Assembly: GCA_963839525.1 (NCBI GenBank)
Contig: CAWIVJ010000007.1
Coordinates: forward strand, 186,001 to 250,000
Direction: 5' to 3'
Origin: CAWIVJ01 sp963839525
GTDB taxonomy: Bacteria > Cyanobacteriota > Vampirovibrionia > Gastranaerophilales > Gastranaerophilaceae
DNA: 64,000 nucleotides
Part shown: piece after piece, positions 16,031 to 24,550 of the stretch
Position numbering within the stretch: position 1 is the first letter of the stretch
Layout of the letters: every line of letters begins with the position of its first letter
Notes under the pieces: generated by a model
What the model saw: the letters and a program-made list of their open reading frames with translations, nothing else
Database searches by the model: none
Told to the model about the DNA's origin: nothing
Position numbers and translations under genes: made by a program

Positions 16031-17383
16031 TTATATTTTACTTTTTCTTTCGTAATATTCTTCGATGAAACCTGTATTAAAGTTTCCGGACATAAAAACT
16101 TCATCCTCAATTATATCTTGATGAAAAGGAATTGTTGTTTCAATCCCTGTAATTACATATTCTTTAAGAGCTCTATACATCCTTCTGCGGGCTTCATTTC
16201 TATCTCTGCCCCAAGTAATGAGCTTTCCTATCATAGAATCATAAAACGGAGGGATTGAATATCCCGGATAAGAATGTGAGTCTACTCTTACACCAAACCC
16301 TCCCGGAGAAACATAACCATCAATAGTTCCCGGATTAGGCATAAAATCCTTTTCGGGATTTTCTGCATTAATTCTGCACTCAATAGCATGACCTCTCAAA
16401 AATACTTCTTTTTGAGTAAAATCCAATTTTTCTCCTGATGCAACTAAAATTTGCTCTTTAACGATATCAATATTTGAAATCATTTCTGTAACACAGTGCT
16501 CTACCTGTATACGAGTGTTCATTTCCATAAAATACCACTTACCGTCACTGTCAAGCAAAAATTCTATTGTACCTGCTCCTTCGTAATTAATAGCTTTAGC
16601 CGCACGAACAGCTGCCTCTCCCATTTCTTTTCTTGTTTTTTCATCAATAGCAGGTGAAGGAGCTTCTTCAATTAATTTTTGATGACGACGTTGAATTGAG
16701 CAGTCTCTCTCCCCTAAATGAACAATATTTCCAAAATTGTCTCCTAGTATTTGGACTTCAATGTGCCTTGGATTTTCTAAGTACTTTTCAATATAAACAT
16801 TTGAATTTCCAAATGCATTTTGGGCTTCTTGTTGACACATACTCATCATTGATTCAAGTTCATATTCTCTTCTAACAATCCTCATACCTTTTCCGCCGCC
16901 ACCCGCGGTAGCCTTAATAATGATAGGGTAACCAACTTTTTTAGCAAATTCTTTAACATCTTCGACAGACTTAACCAAATCAGTACCCGGTGTTACAGGA
17001 ACATCATGCTCTATCATTGTTTTCCTTGCAGTTGCTTTATCTCCCATTTTTCTCATAGCCTCTGCGGAAGGACCGATAAACTTTATTCCGTGCTGTGCAC
17101 ATATATCGACAAAATCAGCTCTTTCAGCCATAAACCCATATCCCGGGTGTATTGCATCTGCTCCACACATTAAGGCAGTTGAAATTATTGCAGGAATACT
17201 TAAATAACTTTTGTTGCTCGGTGCAGGTCCTATACAGTAAGCTTCCGTAGCTAAACTGACATGCAGAGATTTAGCATCAGCTTCTGAATGTATCGCAACC
17301 GTAGGTATTCCCAATTCTCTACATGCCCTGATTATTCTAACGGCGATTTCGCCCCTATTTGCTATTAGTACTTTTTTAAACAT
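16031..17383 (-). CDS. accC: Acetyl-CoA carboxylase, biotin carboxylase subunit
   Basis: AccC carboxylates biotin on AccB using ATP and bicarbonate, the first step of fatty-acid synthesis. The 450-residue protein is the normal length. Visible landmarks are KVLIANRGEIAVRIIRA at the N-terminus, the ATP-grasp glycine loop KATAGGGGKGMRIV near residue 160, ERDCSIQRRHQKLIEEAPSP near 231 and the catalytic MEMNTRIQVEH near 292. It follows accB after 91 bases and lies in the run efp-accB-accC. Confidence 0.97.
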   Translation of the reverse strand: MFKKVLIANRGEIAVRIIRACRELGIPTVAIHSEADAKSLHVSLATEAYCIGPAPSNKSYLSIPAIISTALMCGADAIHPGYGFMAERADFVDICAQHGIKFIGPSAEAMRKMGDKATARKTMIEHDVPVTPGTDLVKSVEDVKEFAKKVGYPIIIKATAGGGGKGMRIVRREYELESMMSMCQQEAQNAFGNSNVYIEKYLENPRHIEVQILGDNFGNIVHLGERDCSIQRRHQKLIEEAPSPAIDEKTRKEMGEAAVRAAKAINYEGAGTIEFLLDSDGKWYFMEMNTRIQVEHCVTEMISNIDIVKEQILVASGEKLDFTQKEVFLRGHAIECRINAENPEKDFMPNPGTIDGYVSPGGFGVRVDSHSYPGYSIPPFYDSMIGKLITWGRDRNEARRRMYRALKEYVITGIETTIPFHQDIIEDEVFMSGNFNTGFIEEYYERKSKI

Positions 17384-17474
17384 TTATCATCCCTTGATTT
17401 AGAGAAGTTATGAACAGATAATTGAGAACAAAGATGATAATTATTCTCCTTCTGTTTAATCTCTCTTTTTCCTT

Positions 17475-17921
17475 TTACTTTACTTCTATCCACATCAAAA
17501 CTTGTCCGAATTCGACTAATTGAGCGTCTTCCACGCAAATTTCAACAATTGTACCACTTATTTCAGACTCAATTTCGTTCATTAATTTCATTGCTTCAAT
17601 AATACAAACAACATCTCCCGATTTAATTACCGAACCTACTTCAACAAATGGTTTGGTTCCGGGAGCAGGAGCTCTGTAAAAAGTTCCTACCATTGGAGCT
17701 TTTATGGGAACAAGGTTTTTATCAATCTCGGCAGCTACATCAGATTCATGTGATTTTGCAGAAACAGTCTGAGCTGAAGCAACTACCGAAGCTGCACCCG
17801 CCATAATTTCTTTTTCTTTTTTAAGAACAATTTCTTTATCTCCTGCCTTTAAAGAAACTTCTGTTAAATTGTTTTCATTTAACAAATCTGCTAATTCTTG
17901 TATGTATTTTTTATCAATCAT
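17475..17921 (-). CDS. accB: Acetyl-CoA carboxylase biotin carboxyl carrier protein
   Basis: This 148-residue protein carries the biotin accepted by AccC. The C-terminal biotinyl domain contains PMVGTFYRAPAPGTKPFVEVG and the modification site EAMKLMNE (Lys near residue 112). The N-terminal 35 residues form the usual helical dimerisation segment and are joined by an Ala-rich linker. It lies between efp and accC on the minus strand; efp-accB adjacency is a cyanobacterium-like arrangement. Confidence 0.97.
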   Translation of the reverse strand: MIDKKYIQELADLLNENNLTEVSLKAGDKEIVLKKEKEIMAGAASVVASAQTVSAKSHESDVAAEIDKNLVPIKAPMVGTFYRAPAPGTKPFVEVGSVIKSGDVVCIIEAMKLMNEIESEISGTIVEICVEDAQLVEFGQVLMWIEVK

Positions 17922-18011
17922 TTTTACCTTCCTAACTTAACTGTTTTAACTTTAATAAAGAGTAACATAAAAAGCAAAGAAATTAGCTTTTTACTCATCA
18001 ATTTCCACTTT

Positions 18012-18569
18012 TTAACATCTATCCAAATACTCATTTGTTCTTGTATCTACTCGTATTTTGTCTCCGTTTTGCACAAAGAAAGGAACATTAACCACTGCGC
18101 CTGTTTCCAAAGTAGCACGTTTGGTTCCGCCTTGAGCAGTATTTCCCTTTTCTGCTGGAGGAGTATCGGTTACTTCAAGTTCGACTTGCATAGGCAAATC
18201 TACTCCGATAATTTTTCCGTCATGCAACAATATAGAAAGATTCATGTTTTCTTTTAAATACTTTATTCCGTCACCGATTTGAGCTTCGGTTATTGAAAGC
18301 TGTTCATAAGTTTCTGAATCCATCATAACAAAATCAGAACCTTCTTTATATAAATATTGCATATCTCGTCTGTCTAACATTGCCCTTGCAACCTTTTCAC
18401 CGGCTCTGAATGTTTTTTCAACAACATTTCCGGTACTAACGTTTTTTAATTTTGTTCTTACAAAAGCTGCTCCTTTTCCCGGCTTTACATGTAAAAACTC
18501 TATTACAGACCAAAGACCATTGTCTAATTCAAGTGTTAAACCTGTTTTTAAATCATTAACGGAAATCAT
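18012..18569 (-). CDS. efp: Elongation factor P
   Basis: EF-P rescues ribosomes stalled at polyproline stretches. The 185-residue protein has the three-barrel layout, with HVKPGKGAAFVRTKLKN carrying the tip lysine in loop PGKG near residue 32 and the C-terminal signature FVQNGDKIRVDTRTNEYL. The lysine is in the position modified in E. coli; no modification enzyme is visible here. TGAGGTAAATT precedes the ATG. It heads the efp-accB-accC run. Confidence 0.97.
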   Translation of the reverse strand: MISVNDLKTGLTLELDNGLWSVIEFLHVKPGKGAAFVRTKLKNVSTGNVVEKTFRAGEKVARAMLDRRDMQYLYKEGSDFVMMDSETYEQLSITEAQIGDGIKYLKENMNLSILLHDGKIIGVDLPMQVELEVTDTPPAEKGNTAQGGTKRATLETGAVVNVPFFVQNGDKIRVDTRTNEYLDRC

Positions 18570-18659
18570 AATTTACCTCATTAATATTATCTTTTTTGAT
18601 ATTATCATAAACAATCCTATTTTCAAATTTGCTTAACAATTGTTGCTTGAAAGGCCAAA

Positions 18660-19787
18660 ATGAAGTATTATAAAAGAAAACAGGAATCTAAAAGTGTGAT
18701 AGGACAAGTTTTTAAAATACATTCGGATTTTTATTACGTAAATTTTAATGATGAAATTTATGAATGTAAAGTGCGAGAAATTTTAAAGAAACAAAAAGAG
18801 AAAATTCTTGTCGGAGACTTTGTTGAATTTAATGGGATTAATAAAACTCGTAAAACAGCAGTTATTGAAAAAATATTACCCAGAAAAAATTTTCTTACAC
18901 GTCCAAGTGTTGCTAATGTCGAGCAGGTTGTTATAATTTCATCAATAAAAGAGCCTGATTTGGATTTTGAGCAGCTTAACAGATATATTTCTTTTGCAAA
19001 GTATCATAAAATTGAAACAAAATTATGTTTTAATAAAAATGACCTTTCGGAAGATGACAGTATTATCGAAAAAGTTTTTGAAATTTATGAACCGCTAGGT
19101 TTTGAAATAATTTTTACTTCAGCTCTGGAAAAATTAGGAATAGAAGATTTTGTAGAACTTTTGGATTCAAAAGTAACTGTTTTTTGCGGAAATTCAGGAG
19201 TGGGGAAATCCAGCTTAATAAATTCAATTTGTCCCGATTTAAATATACGGACAAAAAAAGTTAGCGAAAAATCTGCCCGGGGAGTTCATACAACCAGACA
19301 TTGTGAAATAATAGAAATTAAGCATGGCACAAAACCTATAAAAATAATAGATACTCCCGGTTTTAGCAACTTAAAATTTGATTTTTTAATGCCAACAGAG
19401 GTTGATGAATTATTTGATGAAATAAAAAAATACAAAAGCGAATGCAAATTCAAAGATTGTTTGCATATTCAGGAAGCGGATTGCGAGCAGAGACTGAAGG
19501 GCAAAACCACGCTTTTGCCCGAAACGCCTTTTAACGCGAGCAACCAAGCAGAAGGCTGCAATGTGCTGGCTAATCTGGACAAAATAGATTTATCCAGATA
19601 CAAAAGCTATCTTTCTTTTGTAGAAGAAGCCAAGGAATTTAAAGAAAAAACAAAGTATCAGGGGACCAAAAAAGAAACTTCGCAAAAAGAAGTTTTGAAT
19701 AAAAAAGTAGCAAAAATCAGCACCCAAAAAAGACAATCCGCCAGAAGCACTCTTAAGCAAGATATTTATAAAAATTTAGAATATTAA
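18660..19787 (+). CDS. rsgA: Ribosome small-subunit biogenesis GTPase RsgA, with an insertion
   Basis: RsgA is a circularly permuted GTPase that matures the 30S subunit. Order: N-terminal OB domain, G4 FNKND near residue 123, G1 GNSGVGKSS near 178, G3 DTPGF near 232, then a zinc knuckle (ECKFKDCLHIQEADC near residues 260-275). At 375 residues it is longer than usual. About 25 residues are inserted directly after the last zinc-binding cysteine, encoded by 75 bases with much higher G+C (19485-19559); removing them restores the normal sequence NVLANLDKIDLSRYKSYL. A basic, Lys/Gln-rich tail of about 50 residues follows. The enzyme core is intact. Confidence 0.94.
   Translation: MKYYKRKQESKSVIGQVFKIHSDFYYVNFNDEIYECKVREILKKQKEKILVGDFVEFNGINKTRKTAVIEKILPRKNFLTRPSVANVEQVVIISSIKEPDLDFEQLNRYISFAKYHKIETKLCFNKNDLSEDDSIIEKVFEIYEPLGFEIIFTSALEKLGIEDFVELLDSKVTVFCGNSGVGKSSLINSICPDLNIRTKKVSEKSARGVHTTRHCEIIEIKHGTKPIKIIDTPGFSNLKFDFLMPTEVDELFDEIKKYKSECKFKDCLHIQEADCEQRLKGKTTLLPETPFNASNQAEGCNVLANLDKIDLSRYKSYLSFVEEAKEFKEKTKYQGTKKETSQKEVLNKKVAKISTQKRQSARSTLKQDIYKNLEY
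19485..19559 (+). repeat. In-frame palindromic insertion inside rsgA
   Basis: Seventy-five bases sit between two copies of TGC and keep the frame. By my count 41 of 75 bases are G or C, against about 30% in the gene. The insert has a hairpin GGGCAAAA/TTTTGCCC with loop CCACGC at about 19499-19520, then an AACGCC...GCGAG stretch. It codes for a polar segment (QRLKGKTTLLPET...). Size, palindrome and in-frame position resemble the palindromic elements inserted in Rickettsia genes. Confidence 0.6.
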
Positions 19788-19814
19788 AAAAATGTATAGC
19801 TCTGTTATTCATGT

Positions 19815-19820
19815 TACAAT
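19815..19820 (+). promoter_or_regulatory. -10 box of a probable leaderless promoter
   Basis: TACAAT ends 6 bases before the ATG at 19827, and the intervening bases are all T. No Shine-Dalgarno sequence is present. The upstream text ATGTTACAAT closely matches ATGTTACAAT before the gene at 85. Confidence 0.5.
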
Positions 19821-19826
19821 TTTTTT

Positions 19827-20705
19827 ATGAAAAATAAAGAATTAAAAGAATATATAAAATTAATAGAGGACCATTTAGACAAATTTTTAGAAGTTCAATA
19901 CCCTGAAGAGATTTTTAAGTCAATGAGATATAGTGTTCTTGCAGGAGGAAAAAGGCTTCGTCCTGTTATGTGTCTTGAAGCATGTAGGATTTTCGGCGGA
20001 AATATTGAAGACGCTATTCCTACAGCTTGTGCTATTGAAATACTGCATACTCAAAGCTTAATACACGACGATTTGCCGTGCATGGATAATGATGATTTCA
20101 GACGAGGAAAACCGACAAATCACAAAGTCTTTGGTGAAGCTATTGCTGTTCTGGCAGGAGATGCTCTTTTAAGTTTTGCACCTCAGTTGATTTTACAAAA
20201 ATCAAAAAATCTTGATAATAAAACAAAATTAAAATTAATTGAGGAATATTGTAATACGGCAGGTGCATACGGACTAATCGCCGGGCAGGTTGTTGATATT
20301 CAATCCGAGGGTAGAAAAATTTCACCTGAAACTCTTGAATTTATCCACACTCACAAAACAGCTGATTTATTTAAATTTGCACTAAAATCAGGTGCTATTA
20401 TTGCAGGGACTGATGAATCCAGAATTCTTTCAATGCAAGAATTTGGACAAAAATTAGGCTTTGCGTTTCAGATCTGTGATGATATTTTAGATGAAACGTC
20501 CTCATTTGAAGAACTTGGTAAAACGTTGGGGAAAGATAAGCAAGCCCAAAAGTCCACTTTTACATCTATTTTTGGACTTGAAAAAGCAAGAAGTGAAGTT
20601 ATTTGCCTTTTAAATGAGGCCCATGATATAATCAGCGAATGTAAAATTCAGTCTGAAATTTTCAACGAAATAATAAACAGTATAAAAGAAAGGACTTCTT
20701 CTTAG
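19827..20705 (+). CDS. Polyprenyl (farnesyl/geranylgeranyl) diphosphate synthase
   Basis: This 292-residue trans-prenyltransferase condenses isopentenyl diphosphate with allylic diphosphates. The first Asp-rich motif reads DDLPCMDNDDFRRG near residues 77-90 and the second CDDILD near 220; LAGGKRLRP near 36 is the usual Arg-Lys site. Two residues between the first aspartates and the motif type fit IspA/CrtE-type short-chain synthases, but chain length cannot be fixed from this. It abuts the PAP2 gene (2-base gap), as in cyanobacteria, and could supply diphosphates for that enzyme or for quinone and undecaprenyl precursors. Confidence 0.93.
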   Translation: MKNKELKEYIKLIEDHLDKFLEVQYPEEIFKSMRYSVLAGGKRLRPVMCLEACRIFGGNIEDAIPTACAIEILHTQSLIHDDLPCMDNDDFRRGKPTNHKVFGEAIAVLAGDALLSFAPQLILQKSKNLDNKTKLKLIEEYCNTAGAYGLIAGQVVDIQSEGRKISPETLEFIHTHKTADLFKFALKSGAIIAGTDESRILSMQEFGQKLGFAFQICDDILDETSSFEELGKTLGKDKQAQKSTFTSIFGLEKARSEVICLLNEAHDIISECKIQSEIFNEIINSIKERTSS

Positions 20706-20706
20706 G

Positions 20707-21174
20707 ATGCTAACAAAAACAAGTATTTTAAATACAGGCTACGAAGCTTTATTAACAGGATTATTAGCTGCATTTATTGCACAAGTTATCAAATTTATTT
20801 TACATTTAATTTTTGAAAAAAAAATTAATTTTAAACTCTTTACTACAACCGGAGGAATGCCAAGCTCTCACTCTGCCGGAGTAGTTGGAATAGCTACTTC
20901 TGTAGGGATTATTACAGGATTTGATTCAATACCTTTTGCTATTACGATGGGGTATGCTATTGTCGTAATGTATGATGCAGCAGGTTTAAGAAGAGCCTCG
21001 GGGAAAATGGCGGCTTGCTTAAATAAAATAATGGATGATTTTTATAAACATGAGGTGCATGCGGTGGGAGGAAAGCTTAAAGAACTATTAGGACATACGC
21101 CTATCGAAGTTTTTGCGGGTGCAGCTTTTGGTGCTCTTTATGCTTATTACATGCACTATTTTATTTTGCAGTAA
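20707..21174 (+). CDS. Divergent PAP2 family membrane phosphatase
   Basis: This 155-residue membrane protein has the divergent PAP2 (YuiD-like) signature: GGMPSSHSAGVVGIATSVG near residue 53 and MYDAAGLRRASGKMA near 94, with the final conserved HTPIEVFAGA. Family members have the acid-phosphatase fold with altered catalytic motifs. The phosphatase substrate is not known; direct coupling to the prenyl synthase suggests a prenyl phosphate. Four hydrophobic segments are visible. Confidence 0.88.
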   Translation: MLTKTSILNTGYEALLTGLLAAFIAQVIKFILHLIFEKKINFKLFTTTGGMPSSHSAGVVGIATSVGIITGFDSIPFAITMGYAIVVMYDAAGLRRASGKMAACLNKIMDDFYKHEVHAVGGKLKELLGHTPIEVFAGAAFGALYAYYMHYFILQ

Positions 21175-21244
21175 AATTTATTTACAATTTAGTTTAAATT
21201 AAAATATTTTGATGTTAAGATAATGCTAATTCAGAGGTTTTAAG

Positions 21245-23059
21245 GTGAAAAGTATTAACATCATTAAGCATTTTGGTATTTTATTTTGTATTCTATTTTT
21301 AGGGATACAGCTTGTTTGTGCAAATCAGACATTTCAAAATAACTTGCTTAGAACAGATTTTTATAAAACTCCTTTAGGAGAAATTAAAATAACTTTATAT
21401 ACCAGCAAATCTTATGATGATCCTATTGTTGTAAATAAAAAAAGCGACTTTGAATATGTTGTTCTAATTCCTGAGATGTCAAACGCTATGACAGCCAGTC
21501 CAATATTAAATCCTGTAGCGGATATTGTTAGTGCAGTTAACTTTAAAACCCAACAATATGAAGACAATATTAAAGGTTATACAAAAATAACTATTTTTAC
21601 AAAAAAACCGGCTGAAATAATGGCCCAAACTCAAACTTTAGAATCTTCCGAGTACAGTTTTAGCGAAAGCGACTATGAAGAATTACTTGCTCAAACGACT
21701 AAAAAGAAAACTGAACAGGCTAAACAAAAAAAAGAAACAGTTAAGCCGATTAAAAAGCCAAAATCAACTACTGTAAGCAAAACAACCGATAAAAGTGCAG
21801 CAAAAGCAAGCAAGGAAATGAAACCGCGTACAAAAAAGTCTGTTGTTGTATCAAAAGTACAAAAAGTTAAATCTTCTAAAAAAAGTGCAAAAATAAAACC
21901 TGTTAAAAAGTTAACAAAAACCAGGCAAAAACCTGTTGTTTCTTACGCTTCTTCTAATTTGACAACAACACAATCTGAAATACCTAAAATAGAAACACCT
22001 ATTGTAAAAACAATAGAAACTACTCCTGTGTTGGAAGAAAATCCAACTGCGGCAGAAGAAATTAATTTACCTGAAAAAATACAAGCAACAACTCCTCCTG
22101 TACAAAAAGAAAGAAGATTACATAAATACAAAAGAATAATAAAAAACAATCTTTATACTATTTTAGGAATACTTTTTGCAATTTTCTTCTTTTTACTTAT
22201 CATTGCAAGAAAAATAAAAAGAAATGCAACAGCAGGAAAAAAAGTTTTTAAAAGTAATTTAGAAGAAAAACCTTTAAATACAACTGATTTTTCAGAAAAA
22301 ATTAATGAAAATATGACCTGGAAAGAAAAATTTCAAACCTATGTTGATGTAAAAAATCAAACTCTAAAAGAAGATATCCAAGAATCTAAAACAACTCCGC
22401 CTCATGAAGAATTAGATGAGTTATTTGAACCTCAGCAAGATTTAAGTGAAGAAGCTTCTGAAAAAGATATTGAGAGTGAAATTTCTCCGGAAGAAATAAT
22501 TAAAGACGAGTTGCGCGCATCAACAGCAAAAGAAGCAAAAGAAGAACAGTCTGAAATAACTCAAGAAGTAGCAGAGGAAGAAATCTCGGACTTAGATAAA
22601 ATAAGTGAAGTTATTGAAACAGATAATTTACCGAAATTTGATGAAGAAGTCTCTTTAGATGAACTTTTTGGAGAGGAAGAAGGTTTCATAACTGAAGAAA
22701 ATAAAGAAAGAATAAAAGCGGCAACAGAAGAAACAGAAGAAATAAAGACAAAAACGTATACAAGTACTGAAATAACTGAAGAGGTTGAAGCTGCGGATGA
22801 AATTGTTAAATCAGAATTTGTTATTGATGAAGAAAAAGGTTTTTATTTAGTTGATTTTGAAGATGAAACCTCTCTTGTGGGACATATTGATGATGAAATA
22901 TTTGTTTTAAAACAATTTGGCAAGAAGGTTCAGGGTCCTATAAAAGCAAGATTGGATGAGAAAAAAAACAGCACTGCAAGCTATATGACAAAAGTAGAAA
23001 ATTTTAGGGGGCTTGTAGAAGTAACGCCCGAAAAAATGAATTTATTGATTGAATTATAA
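21245..23059 (+). CDS. Large acidic single-pass protein of unknown function
   Basis: This 604-residue protein starts with GTG. Order: signal or membrane segment (about 8-26); a beta-rich extracytoplasmic domain (about 35-125) that could be AMIN-like; a Lys/Thr/Pro-rich disordered linker (about 150-280); a second transmembrane helix (about 303-322); a long Glu-rich disordered region (about 335-520); and a compact C-terminal domain (about 520-604, VIDEEKGFYLVDFEDE). The plan recalls FimV-like proteins without TPR. It overlaps the sugar-binding protein gene by one base (TAATG). The function is unknown. Confidence 0.7.
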   Translation: MKSINIIKHFGILFCILFLGIQLVCANQTFQNNLLRTDFYKTPLGEIKITLYTSKSYDDPIVVNKKSDFEYVVLIPEMSNAMTASPILNPVADIVSAVNFKTQQYEDNIKGYTKITIFTKKPAEIMAQTQTLESSEYSFSESDYEELLAQTTKKKTEQAKQKKETVKPIKKPKSTTVSKTTDKSAAKASKEMKPRTKKSVVVSKVQKVKSSKKSAKIKPVKKLTKTRQKPVVSYASSNLTTTQSEIPKIETPIVKTIETTPVLEENPTAAEEINLPEKIQATTPPVQKERRLHKYKRIIKNNLYTILGILFAIFFFLLIIARKIKRNATAGKKVFKSNLEEKPLNTTDFSEKINENMTWKEKFQTYVDVKNQTLKEDIQESKTTPPHEELDELFEPQQDLSEEASEKDIESEISPEEIIKDELRASTAKEAKEEQSEITQEVAEEEISDLDKISEVIETDNLPKFDEEVSLDELFGEEEGFITEENKERIKAATEETEEIKTKTYTSTEITEEVEAADEIVKSEFVIDEEKGFYLVDFEDETSLVGHIDDEIFVLKQFGKKVQGPIKARLDEKKNSTASYMTKVENFRGLVEVTPEKMNLLIEL

Positions 23060-24264
23060 TGAAATCTAAAAAATTATTAATTTTATTTGCTATATTTATA
23101 TTTATTGTATTGGTGCTGTTGGGCAAGTATGTCCAGCCTACAAGTTCAAAAACCGGAATTAAATTCGCTAGTTGGGGCTCTCAATCAGAAATTGAAATTC
23201 TCAAGCCTATTTTGTCTGAATTTGAAAGAGAAAATCCTGATATTAATGTTGACTTCATACATATTCCGCAAAATTATTTTCAGAAAATTCACTTGCTTTT
23301 TGCTTCAAATTTAGCACCGGATGTAATTTTTATTAATAATTTATATTTGCCTGTTTATGCAAAAGCAGGTTTGCTTGAAAAAATAGAAAATATTAAATCA
23401 GAAAACGATTTTTCAAAAAAAATATTTTTTGAAAAATCGTTGAAGGCTTTATCCTACAATAAAAAACTTTATGCAATTCCCCGTGATGTTTCAAATCTTG
23501 TTATTTATTTAAATAAAGATATTTTTAAAAAATATAATGTAAAATTACCCAATAAATATTGGTCTTTTGAGGATTTTTTAATTATTGCGCAAAAACTTAC
23601 AAAAGATACCAACGATGACGGTAAAACGGATATTTGGGGGATAAGTTTTGAAGAAACACCGGCTCTTTTCTACTTACCTTATCTTATGTCAGAGGGCGGC
23701 GGAATTTTATCTGATGATGCAAAAACTTTAATAATAAATTCTTCTGAAAGTCAAAAGGGGTTACAATTTTATGCTGATTTAAGGAAGAAATATCATGTTG
23801 CACCGACAAAAGCTGAAAGTGCAAGTGCTACAATGGCTCAACTTTTTCTGCAGGAAAAGCTTGCAATGCAGCTTTCAGGTCGTTGGCTTGTTCCTAAATA
23901 TACAACCGATGCCAAATTTGACTGGAATGTAATTAACTTTCCTTCAGGTGACAAAGGAAGCATTGTTCCACTTGACGCTTCAGGCTGGGCTATTTCCAAG
24001 AATTCAAAACATAAAGATGAAGCTATGAGATTAATTGAATTTTTAGCTTCAAAAGAAAGTATTGAAAAATTTACAAAAAGCGGGTTAATTGTTCCTGCAA
24101 GGATTGATGTTGCAAGAGGCGAATTTTCGCAAAGCGAAAATTCGCCTTTAAACAACAAAGTTTTTATTGACGTAATTAAAACATCAAAGCCAACCCCTGT
24201 TTCAATTAACTACAATGAAATTCAAGATAATTTAAGAGAAAAAACAAATTATCTTTTCAACTAA
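23059..24264 (+). CDS. ABC transporter sugar-binding lipoprotein-like protein (family 1)
   Basis: This 401-residue extracellular solute-binding protein has an N-terminal hydrophobic segment (about 5-22) and then the typical FASWGSQSEIEILKPILSEFE start, KYWSFEDFLIIAQKLTKDTNDDGKTDIWG, and SGRWLVPKY / DASGWAISKNSKHKDEAM. The family takes up sugars or glycerol phosphate. No permease or ATPase gene is next to it, so it is an orphan here. Two perfect palindromes are inside its coding sequence (23404-23441 and 24117-24147). It overlaps the preceding gene by one base, so the two are coupled. Confidence 0.87.
   Translation: MKSKKLLILFAIFIFIVLVLLGKYVQPTSSKTGIKFASWGSQSEIEILKPILSEFERENPDINVDFIHIPQNYFQKIHLLFASNLAPDVIFINNLYLPVYAKAGLLEKIENIKSENDFSKKIFFEKSLKALSYNKKLYAIPRDVSNLVIYLNKDIFKKYNVKLPNKYWSFEDFLIIAQKLTKDTNDDGKTDIWGISFEETPALFYLPYLMSEGGGILSDDAKTLIINSSESQKGLQFYADLRKKYHVAPTKAESASATMAQLFLQEKLAMQLSGRWLVPKYTTDAKFDWNVINFPSGDKGSIVPLDASGWAISKNSKHKDEAMRLIEFLASKESIEKFTKSGLIVPARIDVARGEFSQSENSPLNNKVFIDVIKTSKPTPVSINYNEIQDNLREKTNYLFN
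23404..23441. repeat. Perfect palindrome inside the solute-binding protein gene
   Basis: The left arm of 17 bases (AACGATTTTTCAAAAAA) is perfectly complementary to bases 23425-23441 across a 4-base loop. It codes for NDFSKKIFFEKS without breaking the frame. It is A+T-rich, so chance is less unlikely than for the second palindrome in this gene. Confidence 0.7.
24117..24147. repeat. Perfect palindrome inside the solute-binding protein gene
   Basis: AGGCGAATTTTCGC at 24117-24130 is perfectly complementary to 24134-24147 with loop AAA. It codes for GEFSQSENSPL and keeps the frame. Such a stem in coding DNA is hard to explain by codon choice alone and looks like an inserted element. Confidence 0.75.
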
Positions 24265-24281
24265 ATGATTTTTAATTAAAA

Positions 24282-24543
24282 ACCGTGCCACTGCCTATCG
24301 ACAAGTATGAATAAAGTTTCAGGGAAATATTATCTCTTTTTTGAAGTTATAACACCCGCAAGTTATGCTTTAGTGCTGCTATGTTTCCATCCTGACACAG
24401 TTCGGCAGCTTACGCCGCTATAATTCAAAATGTCAACAATAATATATCCATCCGCTAAATTCAAACAAGCCTCATAGCAGGCTCTGCACCTCGCAAAAGC
24501 GTTCGAGTCAAGGGATCCGCAACCTCCCCGTGGAGCACGGCTA
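24282..24543 (-). ncRNA. ffs: Signal recognition particle RNA, long form with Alu domain
   Basis: Read on the minus strand, the 5' part contains GGGGAGGUUGCGGAUCCCUU, the Alu-domain U-turn region of the long bacterial SRP RNA, and the 3' part contains the Ffh-binding S domain GUCAGG-AUGGAAAC-AUAGCAGC. The ends pair (GCCGUGC near 24540 with GGCACGGU near 24283). Length is about 262 bases, like the Bacillus scRNA and unlike the 4.5S RNA of E. coli. With Ffh it targets ribosomes making membrane proteins. End positions are within a few bases. Confidence 0.93.
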
Positions 24544-24550
24544 TATTATT

